Below, piece by piece: positions 6,350-12,911 of a stretch of 12,911 nucleotides of DNA. The number at the start of each line of letters is the position of its first letter. Positions within the stretch are counted from its first letter, which is position 1. Source of the stretch: Planctomycetaceae bacterium (lineage in GTDB: Bacteria > Planctomycetota > Planctomycetia > Pirellulales > Pirellulaceae). The notes beneath the pieces are model-generated. The model was not told the origin of the DNA. It worked only from the letters and a program-made list of their open reading frames with translations, and did no database searches. The translations under genes were made by a program, and so were the position numbers. The stretch spans positions 1 to 12,911 of the forward strand of contig DNWZ01000339.1 of NCBI GenBank assembly GCA_003506095.1. Reading direction: 5' to 3'.

Positions 6350-8593
6350 ATGACAGCCAATTTACCACCATCAAACTCCAGCGCCGATCTTTGGATCGGG
6401 ATGCGAACGCGTGGCGATTTGGTCGTCCAGGAGGTCGTCCTTCAGGGCCAGCAAAGCTGGGTCGTAAAAGACCCGCTGTCGATGAAGTTTTATAGGCTGC
6501 AAGAAGCCGAATACGTCGTCTTTGAAGCACTGAAAGAAAAGACCAACTATCGCAAGCTGAAGCAGTTGCTCGACCGCAGGTTTCCCGAAGCCACGATACG
6601 ACTGGGGATGATCCAGCAATTGGTCATCCAAATGCAGCGGATGGGGTTGGTGATTTCGGATTCGGCCGGTCAAGGCGTATCGCTGCAGCGTGATCGCCAA
6701 CGCGAAGAACATCGCAAGTGGATCGGCATGCTGGCCAGCATCACGTCAATGCGATTTCCCGGCATCGACCCCGAACGCTTTCTGACTTTTCTTTACGCTA
6801 AACTCGGGTGGATGTTTTCGAAGTGGTTTACCTGGCTTGCGCTGTTGACTTGCGCAAGCGCATTGATATTGGTCGCGGCGAACTTAGAAGAATTTTTCTC
6901 GAGGCTTCCTGATTTCCAAAGCTTCTTTGGCTTGGACAATTTACTGTTGATGTCCTTGCTGCTGATTTTCACAAAGAGCGTTCACGAGCTCGGGCACGGC
7001 TTGATGTGCAAACACTTCGGCGGTGAATGCCACCAAATCGGGTTTATGCTGTTGGTGTTCACGCCTGCGATGTACTGTGATACTTCTGATTCATGGATAT
7101 TGCCCAATCGGTGGCATCGAATCGCGATCGGCGCCGCAGGGATGTATGTGGAAATCGTTATGGCAGCGATCTGCACGTTTGTGTGGTGGTACACCAATCC
7201 CGGTTGGATTCACTACTTGGCATTGAACATCATGTTTTTAAGTTCCGTCAGCACATTGATGTTCAACGCCAACCCGCTGATGCGATACGACGGTTACTTC
7301 ATGCTGTCGGACTATCTCGAAATCCCCAACCTCAGCCAGAAGGCTCGTTTGGCATTGATTTCAACGTTCCGTGGTTGGGCCTTGGGGTTGGCGCCAATCA
7401 ATCACCGCCAATTGCCGACGCAAAACCGATTCTGGTTCGCAGCCTACAGTGTCGCGTCGTTTGCTTACAAATGGTTCGTCATGATCGCGGTCTTTTGGTT
7501 CATCAGGTCGATGTTGGAGCCATACGGTTTGTCCGTCCTGGGTAACTTGATGATTGCCATGTCGTTGACCGGCATGGTGGTCATTCCTGTATTCAAAGCG
7601 ATTCAATACATGTTTTATCCTGGGAGATTTCGCGAAGTGAAAAAGTTTCGTTTGGCCAGAACGGTTGGTTTGTTCGCGGTGGTGGCTGTGGCAATCAGTT
7701 TCCTGCCGTTGCCACACTTCGTTTCGGGCTACGCAAGGATTCGCCCTCGAAATGCGCAGATCGTTTCCGTGACTGTGCCGGGGCGAATTCATGAAATCCG
7801 TGTTCGGCCAGGCGATCGCGTTCGTAATGGCGATGTGATCGCGATTTTAAAAAACTTTGATCTCGAACTTGAATTGTTACGCTTGGAAGGTGATCTAGCG
7901 ACCGCCACGAGCGACCTCGCGGGCTTTGAATTGAACCGAAATAAACTGATCGATTCCGAACGTTACATTGCCGAATTGCGGGTAAAGATTCGTAATCTGG
8001 TTTCGGTTGTTGCCCTGAAGAAACAAGAATTGGAAAAATTAACGTTGCATGCTGATCGCGACGGCGTCGTGATCCTTGCAGAGAATGTTCCTAGGAAATC
8101 AGACGATTCGATGGAGTTGCAGGCCTGGAACGGAACCCCGCTCGACCGCGAAAACCTAGGCGCGCTTTTGGAACCCAACACGATCGTCTGTATGGTTGCC
8201 CAACCGGGGCGATACGAAGCATCGGTGGTTGTTGACCAAGCTGATGTACAGCTCGTCACGGCTGACCAGGCGGTTTCACTCATGCTGGAGCAATCTGCCG
8301 GCAAACGCTTCTCAGGTAAAGTTGTTGAAGTCAGCAAGGACGAAATGACTCGGATTCCTCGCGAGCTTTCGCAAACCATCGGCGGCCCGCTTGCGGTGAA
8401 GCCTTCTGTCGATGGTGGCGAACGTCCGCTGTTGAAGTCTTATGAGGTGTTTACCGACTTGACGGAGGCAGATGGGTCGGCGGGGCAAAACCTGGGCACC
8501 GGTTTTCATGGCAAGGCCAAGATTCACGCAGGCTATTCCGCCTTGGGCAGCATGGCCGCACGCTACTTGAGAAACCTGATCAACTTTCGCTAG
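6350..8593 (+). CDS. PqqD-like/M50 site-2-protease-type/HlyD fusion membrane protein
   Basis: The product has 747 residues from the ATG at 6350. The N-terminus (about 22-105) resembles a PqqD-like winged-helix domain, a fold related to RiPP recognition elements (VVKDPLSMKFYRLQEAEYVVFEAL ... LVIQMQRMGLV in outline). A polytopic M50 metalloprotease follows. The zinc motif HELGH is at residues 212-216 inside a membrane segment, the conserved MYCDTSDSW at about 241-249, and the third ligand in NPLMRYDG at 308-315 (Asp314). Further membrane helices lie near 158-176, 257-280, 365-385, 393-415 and 432-450. The C-terminal ~290 residues form a HlyD adaptor with the lipoyl half VPGRIHEIRVRPGDRVRNGD (about 477-496), a coiled coil (about 505-560) and the second half LHADRDGVVI. 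All catalytic residues are present, so it should be an active intramembrane or substrate-processing protease tethered to an export adaptor. It resembles the annotated putative peptide zinc metalloprotease (YydH-like) group. The substrate is unknown. Confidence 0.9.
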   Translation: MTANLPPSNSSADLWIGMRTRGDLVVQEVVLQGQQSWVVKDPLSMKFYRLQEAEYVVFEALKEKTNYRKLKQLLDRRFPEATIRLGMIQQLVIQMQRMGLVISDSAGQGVSLQRDRQREEHRKWIGMLASITSMRFPGIDPERFLTFLYAKLGWMFSKWFTWLALLTCASALILVAANLEEFFSRLPDFQSFFGLDNLLLMSLLLIFTKSVHELGHGLMCKHFGGECHQIGFMLLVFTPAMYCDTSDSWILPNRWHRIAIGAAGMYVEIVMAAICTFVWWYTNPGWIHYLALNIMFLSSVSTLMFNANPLMRYDGYFMLSDYLEIPNLSQKARLALISTFRGWALGLAPINHRQLPTQNRFWFAAYSVASFAYKWFVMIAVFWFIRSMLEPYGLSVLGNLMIAMSLTGMVVIPVFKAIQYMFYPGRFREVKKFRLARTVGLFAVVAVAISFLPLPHFVSGYARIRPRNAQIVSVTVPGRIHEIRVRPGDRVRNGDVIAILKNFDLELELLRLEGDLATATSDLAGFELNRNKLIDSERYIAELRVKIRNLVSVVALKKQELEKLTLHADRDGVVILAENVPRKSDDSMELQAWNGTPLDRENLGALLEPNTIVCMVAQPGRYEASVVVDQADVQLVTADQAVSLMLEQSAGKRFSGKVVEVSKDEMTRIPRELSQTIGGPLAVKPSVDGGERPLLKSYEVFTDLTEADGSAGQNLGTGFHGKAKIHAGYSALGSMAARYLRNLINFR

Positions 8594-8625
8594 GCTGGGT
8601 CAACCAAGGAACGTTGATGACGTGC

Positions 8626-10707
8626 TTAGATCGCACGAATCTGGAATTCGGCCAGCAGCGTGCCGCCTTCGGAAGCCAGTTGATAGATCGCTCGCTCACG
8701 CTGAGTCTTTGCGTCGTGCAGCGCCAGTTCGGCATCGAGATAGAAGCGTTGTGCTTCGAGTAAATCTTCGAACCCAACCGCATCAGCATCGTAGGCCGCT
8801 TTCCGGGCTTGAAATGTATCGCGGGCGGCCTCGCGACGTTTCTCAGCAAGTTGAATGTTTTTATCGGTCTGCTGAACCGCGCGATACGCAGTACCAAGTT
8901 CGTGAACGATCTGTTGTTCCATTTCTTCCAGCACAGTGAGTTCGCGAATCGACTGCAAGCGGGCATTGCGCAAACCGGCTAACGCCCGTCGTTGACCGAC
9001 CGGCATTTCGTAGTTCACACCAAACTCGTACTCTTCATAATTCGTGTTCCAGGTTTCATTCAGCGCACCGGCAAACTTACCGCCGGAGTTCAGTAAATCG
9101 TCGCCCAGACCAGACAAACGATAAGTGGCCAAAGCATCCAGACGGGGAAGTGTAAAGTTTTTGGCGGCGACAGTTAACAGATTCGCACGCTGGACTCGCT
9201 GGCGTTGCTGTCGGAGTTCTTCCCGTCGGCCCAGTGCCACCGATAATAAATTTTCCCACTCATGCCGCGGCAGAATGTAACTCGGTTCGTCCGACGGACG
9301 CAGCATCAAACCGCCAGACTGCGGCAGGTTCATCAGCCGACGCAAGTTCGCCTCGGCTTGCAGAACACCGGGAGTTTGGGAGGCTTGAATGGCATTGAGT
9401 GCCTGGTCCAATTGCTGCTCAAACTGGTAATATTGCGAGCGGGCTTGTGCCTCGCGGTCAGCTTCCCCGCCGGGAAGGCCGCCTTCAAACTTTGCCTTGG
9501 TCGCCTGCCAGATCTCATAACTGGCGTTGCGCGCCGTGAGGATCACCCCGTAGTTTCGATATGCAAGGTCAAGTTGCCAATAATTGTTGACCACTTCGAG
9601 AACGTATTCGCGAAGTCCACGCTCAAATCGAGCATACTCAATCTGGTTGTCGATTAAACTGATTTCAATACCAGAGGTTCCCAGGAAACCTGGCCGAGCG
9701 TCGGGGCCCGCGATGCGGTTGAAATCACGACCACGACCTTGCATCAGCGGTTGCCGAACTGTCGCCTCCAGCGCATTGTCCCACGAGTGTGGGAAAAAAA
9801 CGCTCGGATTGTTGTTGCTGTCATGTGTCGTATTCTGGCCAAGTGAGAACAGTGTGCCGTGTTGGTTGACCTTGTTGACCCCTAATGACATCCGAGTCAG
9901 GTCTTGCTTCACTTCGGCCGCGTTGCCGGTGGTTGATGGGTTATTGAAGAAGTCGTCATTTTTCGCGTAACTGCCGCTGCTGCTTATGACCGGATCAAAT
10001 TGTGATAATGCCGCATCGACACCAAAGTTGGCATTGGATTGCTGAAGCGCCGGATCGAAGCTTGAGACCACACTGGCTGGATTTCGAACGACCTCGCCTG
10101 ACAAGCTTCTCAAAACCGTCTGATCAGAAACGGCCAACGTGATGACCTCACTCAGCGAGATCTGCCAAAACTCGGTGGGCAGCTCCGCAAGTCCTGTCAA
10201 CGGTGCAGGGAACTTCGAATTGCCGACAAGCGGCTGATTGCCATCAATCGCGTTTGTGCCATCGTCATTCAACATGCCTCGATCATCGTTTAGCAACGAC
10301 GCCTGATCGCGACTTGGCAATGACGCTTGTCCCTGTTCAACCGAGTTTCCTGGCGGTTGCAAACTGATCGTTGAGTTTCCCGTTACGGGTGGCCCGACCG
10401 ACATGGCGAGGGCAACGGCCTGCTCGCTGGTAAAATGAAACTTCGGTTCTAACGAAACTGGCGATTGCTGTGACATTGACGCGGGGACGACCGCGGTGGA
10501 TGAAACGCTGTCCAAAGGGCTTCCACCGGTCACCATCGAATTCAAAGCAGGGTTTTCACTGACTAATTCGCCTTGACCAGGTGAGTTGATTTTTCGACTT
10601 GCTGTGCGAATCGCAGAAGCCCCAGTACTGAGCACGTTTGACTTGCAGCCGGAGGTTCCCAATGCGATCGTCATCGCAAGGAATGGCGCTAGTATGCGAA
10701 ACGTCAT
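8626..10707 (-). CDS. TolC-family outer membrane factor with lipoprotein-like signal and long N-terminal linker
   Basis: TolC-type proteins form trimeric channels through the outer membrane and periplasm, docked by HlyD-type adaptors. The product has 693 residues from the ATG at 10707; a weak GGA lies 6 bases upstream. A TTG 11 codons earlier would give a poorer signal peptide. The N-terminus MTFRILAPFLAMTIALGTSGC is a hydrophobic signal ending at Cys21, a candidate lipidation site with a non-ideal lipobox. Residues about 22-180 are low-complexity, rich in Ser, Asn, Gly and Pro. The outer membrane efflux (OEP) repeats run from about 183 to the end, with long helices rich in Ala, Gln, Glu and Arg (REYVLEVVNNYWQL; EKRREAARDTFQARKAAYDA; EAQRFYLDAELALHDA). 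It converges on the M50 gene with a 32-base gap and is divergent from the small HlyD gene, its likely partner. Confidence 0.9.
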   Translation of the reverse strand: MTFRILAPFLAMTIALGTSGCKSNVLSTGASAIRTASRKINSPGQGELVSENPALNSMVTGGSPLDSVSSTAVVPASMSQQSPVSLEPKFHFTSEQAVALAMSVGPPVTGNSTISLQPPGNSVEQGQASLPSRDQASLLNDDRGMLNDDGTNAIDGNQPLVGNSKFPAPLTGLAELPTEFWQISLSEVITLAVSDQTVLRSLSGEVVRNPASVVSSFDPALQQSNANFGVDAALSQFDPVISSSGSYAKNDDFFNNPSTTGNAAEVKQDLTRMSLGVNKVNQHGTLFSLGQNTTHDSNNNPSVFFPHSWDNALEATVRQPLMQGRGRDFNRIAGPDARPGFLGTSGIEISLIDNQIEYARFERGLREYVLEVVNNYWQLDLAYRNYGVILTARNASYEIWQATKAKFEGGLPGGEADREAQARSQYYQFEQQLDQALNAIQASQTPGVLQAEANLRRLMNLPQSGGLMLRPSDEPSYILPRHEWENLLSVALGRREELRQQRQRVQRANLLTVAAKNFTLPRLDALATYRLSGLGDDLLNSGGKFAGALNETWNTNYEEYEFGVNYEMPVGQRRALAGLRNARLQSIRELTVLEEMEQQIVHELGTAYRAVQQTDKNIQLAEKRREAARDTFQARKAAYDADAVGFEDLLEAQRFYLDAELALHDAKTQRERAIYQLASEGGTLLAEFQIRAI

Positions 10708-11054
10708 TTTCGATCCACGGACAAAGGAGTACACGACCAACCCTTGGTCAATTCGACCACAGCAGCAAGAACCTCAATGTTTTTCACTGCTAGCCGGTTG
10801 TTCGTGCTTTTGCCCAGGAACGTTACAAGCCACACGATCAGGCTGTTCGCTACATCCTGCCGGCACTGGTGAAAACGAGATTGTTTTTCGCCTGAAATAT
10901 TCTTCACAGCCTTTGATGCGAACTATCCTGATCCCCGGATGGATGCTCCCCAAGGCTCCGTGCCTCCAGTCGTTCTTGATCGACGGGGCTCTGGGCGCAA
11001 TGCATCACTTATCTGGCTCTTTCTTCGCAGCATCCTGAATCGGGATTGATTGAA
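10708..11054. promoter_or_regulatory. Divergent intergenic region between TolC-like and small HlyD genes
   Basis: These 347 bases separate two divergent starts and must hold both promoters. Frames that cross it have atypical composition and no family resemblance, so no gene is called. No convincing -35/-10 pair, long palindrome, riboswitch or terminator was recognised by eye. The size is larger than needed for two simple promoters and leaves room for regulator sites. Confidence 0.35.
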
Positions 11055-11933
11055 ATGAAAACGTTGCTTATCGCCGCAGTTGCGCTCTTGCTGGTTGTTG
11101 ATCGCCGCGGGGCCTGCGGACAAGAGATCGAAGTAAGAAACCTGCCTCTGCAATTGATCGATGATGTCGAGGTGGCTTCGGTGGATACCGGTGTTGTGAC
11201 CCAATTGCATGTTCAAGCCGGAGATCGCGTCGTTGAAGGCGCGTTGTTGTTGGAGCTTGATCGGGATCTTCACGAAGGTGAAGCGGCTGTCAAAAAGATG
11301 GCTTGCTTGGTCGCCGATACAGAAGCTGGGAACGACGTCAATCTGCGATATTCCGAAAAGACGCTCATGCTTAATGGCAAGATCCTCGAAAAAAGCATCA
11401 ACGCGAATAACACCTACGCCAAAAGCATCTCCGAAACCGAAATCGACAAACTGCGGTTAGAACGCGATCAGTCGGAATTGTCGATTCAACAGGCACAAGT
11501 CGAACAGGAAGTGGCAATGCTGACCGCCCAGCTTCGGCGCGAAGAAAAGTCGCTTGCCGACATACAACTCGCTCGTCGTACGCTGCGTTCACCGCTGGCC
11601 GGAATCGTGGTCAATATCGATGTTCAGCCTGGCGAGGCAATCGTCAGCGGCAAGCCGGCTTTGCGGATCGTATCGCTCGACAAACTGCGATTGATTGCGA
11701 GTGTCGACCGCAGGCTCGCTTTCAAAATCAAGAAGGGCGACGCCGCGTCAATGCTCATTCAATTAGGCGACGAAGATTTGGTGATCCCTGCCAAAATCGT
11801 CTTTGTTAGCCCCGAGATTCGATTTACCGAGCAGACGTTCGACGTCTGGGTCGAAGTTGAAAACCAAGCCGGAATGCTGTTGCCGGGAATGAAAGGCACC
11901 TTGAAAATCACCGCCCAAGAACTGCCAGGCTAA
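11055..11933 (+). CDS. Small HlyD-type periplasmic adaptor protein
   Basis: The product has 292 residues from the ATG at 11055; a TTG three codons upstream would only add MIE before the signal sequence. Residues 1-22 form a signal peptide (KTLLIAAVALLLVV core) with a plausible signal peptidase I site after ACG, giving a soluble periplasmic protein. The lipoyl half-motif is at about 45-62 (TGVVTQLHVQAGDRVVEG), a coiled-coil hairpin at about 70-175, the second half at about 179-200 (SPLAGIVVNIDVQPGEAIVSG), and a beta-barrel-type domain to about 288 (DVWVEVENQAGMLLPGMKG). This is the usual order of RND/MFP-type adaptors, somewhat shorter than most (about 350-400). A weak GGGA lies 9 bases before the ATG. 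It probably links an inner-membrane partner to the divergent TolC-like protein. Its stop overlaps that of the converging DUF1553 gene. Confidence 0.88.
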   Translation: MKTLLIAAVALLLVVDRRGACGQEIEVRNLPLQLIDDVEVASVDTGVVTQLHVQAGDRVVEGALLLELDRDLHEGEAAVKKMACLVADTEAGNDVNLRYSEKTLMLNGKILEKSINANNTYAKSISETEIDKLRLERDQSELSIQQAQVEQEVAMLTAQLRREEKSLADIQLARRTLRSPLAGIVVNIDVQPGEAIVSGKPALRIVSLDKLRLIASVDRRLAFKIKKGDAASMLIQLGDEDLVIPAKIVFVSPEIRFTEQTFDVWVEVENQAGMLLPGMKGTLKITAQELPG

Positions 11934-12911
11934 CGTGAGTTTTGGATGATCCAATAGATCTTGGCGATCTCCTCGTTCGGATCATTGGGATTTGCGGGTA
12001 CCGAACCGAGTAATGATTGAACCCATTCCAATTGCCGTTCGCTGACATTCTTGTAACCGACGGCATAAAATGCGTGCCGGACTTGTTGATTGCGATCGGC
12101 GATCGATTCCATCCATCCGCCACGAAGGCTTTCTCGGTCCGACAACCACTGTGTCCACCAATAATCTTGATGGTCGACAGGTTTCGCAAGTGCTTTGCCG
12201 CCATTGGCGTTCGACGAAGGTCTTCCGGGTTGTGAACCCGGAAGCGTGGTAAGTGGTTGAGCCAGCATCGAGTCTTGAGGCCCGATCTTGGAGGGTTGTT
12301 TGCCGCTGCGTGCTTCCATCATCGCCAAAAGCTGGGCTCCTGACGCGCTTGGCCAAGGCGAGCGAGCTGCGGCAAACGAACGCTGCGCAAGCGATGCCGA
12401 AACCAGTTGCGTCTCGCCCGCCAGTTGCCACGCATCGCCTTGCAATTCAGGCGGCGTGCCGCGTTTCATCGGTTCAGATTGCACAATCCAACGAGCGGCG
12501 ACGCGAATATCGAAGTCCGTTGCAATCAACTTTTCGCTCAACATTTCCAATGCCAGCTCGATCGAATCGTCTTGTGGTGGAGCAATCGGAGAACTAGCGG
12601 CCGATACCATCGGCGTGCCAAACCCGATCGCCCACAGGTGATTGACCAGACTGCGGGCGAGTTGGCGATTGCCGACCAATGATTGTGCAAGCTCGGCTCG
12701 CGAAGCGATACGCAAAGCATCATCCGCGTCTCGCTGGCCAGGTTGTTGACGCAACCCGAGCCATCGCTTGGGGGCGCTAGGCGAAACAACCCTTTGACGA
12801 CCGTCTCGCATTTCATAAAAAAGTGATTCGGTCTGTGCCGGTGCGAACAGAGCCGCAACAGCCCAGAAATCATGCTGGTTGAAGCGGCTGTCAATGGGCG
12901 AATCGTGACAG
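11930..12911 (-). CDS. DUF1549/DUF1553 domain protein, C-terminal part (5' end outside window)
   Basis: The frame is open from the right edge to the TAG at 11932-11930, so about 326 C-terminal residues are visible. The first visible residues, CHDSPID followed by F-x-Q-HDFWAVAALF, match the end of DUF1549, where a heme-like CxxCH motif precedes a [DE]-[YF]-[YW]-x-x-AAxF segment. DUF1553 follows, with QLARSLVNHLWAIGFGTPMV, then ELALEMLSEKLIATDFDIRVAARWIVQSEP and, at the end, IAKIYWIIQNSR. These proteins are abundant in planctomycetes, often with PSCyt cytochrome-like domains, and are of unknown or proposed catabolic/sulfatase-associated function. A Pro/Ser/Gln-rich stretch lies in the middle. 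The upstream Met at 12811 is internal. It is convergent with the small HlyD gene and probably not part of the export locus. Confidence 0.88.
   Translation of the reverse strand, partial: CHDSPIDSRFNQHDFWAVAALFAPAQTESLFYEMRDGRQRVVSPSAPKRWLGLRQQPGQRDADDALRIASRAELAQSLVGNRQLARSLVNHLWAIGFGTPMVSAASSPIAPPQDDSIELALEMLSEKLIATDFDIRVAARWIVQSEPMKRGTPPELQGDAWQLAGETQLVSASLAQRSFAAARSPWPSASGAQLLAMMEARSGKQPSKIGPQDSMLAQPLTTLPGSQPGRPSSNANGGKALAKPVDHQDYWWTQWLSDRESLRGGWMESIADRNQQVRHAFYAVGYKNVSERQLEWVQSLLGSVPANPNDPNEEIAKIYWIIQNSR

Noticed and set aside
7093..7545. Plus-strand open frame of 150 codons in another frame of the M50 gene
   Set aside because: The M50 frame carries the conserved zinc and NPxxRYDG motifs through this stretch.
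8594..8625. Possible terminator between the converging M50 and TolC-like genes
   Set aside because: Only a 5-pair stem (TCAAC/GTTGA) with an 8-base loop and no T run is visible; too weak to call.
10586..11038. Plus-strand open frame of 150 codons crossing the TolC-like start and the intergenic region
   Set aside because: It overlaps the TolC-like signal peptide antisense, and its predicted chain is cysteine-rich and irregular without family resemblance.
12809..12811. ATG at 12811 as the start of the DUF1553 gene
   Set aside because: The frame continues upstream to the window edge with DUF1549-like residues (CHDSPID, FWAVAALF), so this Met is internal.

Overview
The window looks like chromosomal DNA of a marine planctomycete, most likely of the Rhodopirellula/Pirellulaceae type. 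The pointers are a DUF1549/DUF1553 gene (a family expanded in planctomycetes), moderate GC content, weak or absent Shine-Dalgarno sequences, and a SecA-like/M50/HlyD gene set of a planctomycetal flavour. The taxonomic call is inference; no rRNA or marker gene is present.

Layout, left to right. (1) 1-2126 (+): the C-terminal ~700 residues of a large surface or secreted protein. It has cadherin/Ig-like (Big_9-type) repeats, a long RTX calcium-binding nonapeptide array containing a 106-residue super-repeat, a ~220-residue beta-rich domain, a second short RTX block and a type I secretion-like C-terminus. (2) 2127-2288: a convergent spacer with a strong hairpin. (3) 2289-4127 (-): a short SecA-like ATPase with intact motor motifs but without the usual C-terminal half. 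(4) 4223-6211 (+): a GAF-like/transmembrane/HlyD adaptor protein. (5) 6350-8593 (+): a PqqD-like/M50 metalloprotease/HlyD fusion. (6) 8626-10707 (-): a TolC-type outer membrane factor with a lipoprotein-like signal. (7) 11055-11933 (+): a small HlyD-type periplasmic adaptor with a signal peptide. (8) 11930-12911 (-): the C-terminal part of a DUF1549/DUF1553 protein, cut by the window edge.

How the genes may work together. Items 1 and 3-7 contain an RTX substrate, an ATPase of the protein-translocase family, two inner-membrane proteins with adaptor domains, a periplasmic adaptor and an outer-membrane channel. These are the parts of a type I-like exporter except for the ABC transporter, which is absent from the window. 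The working hypothesis is an envelope-spanning export machine in which a SecA paralogue and/or the M50 membrane protein replaces the ABC component and handles giant RTX adhesins such as item 1. This is inference from co-localisation. The genes are arranged as two divergent pairs (3 with 4-5; 6 with 7), so two short divergent regions could control the whole set. The DUF1553 gene is probably unrelated. No tRNA, rRNA, CRISPR array, insertion sequence or phage gene was seen.
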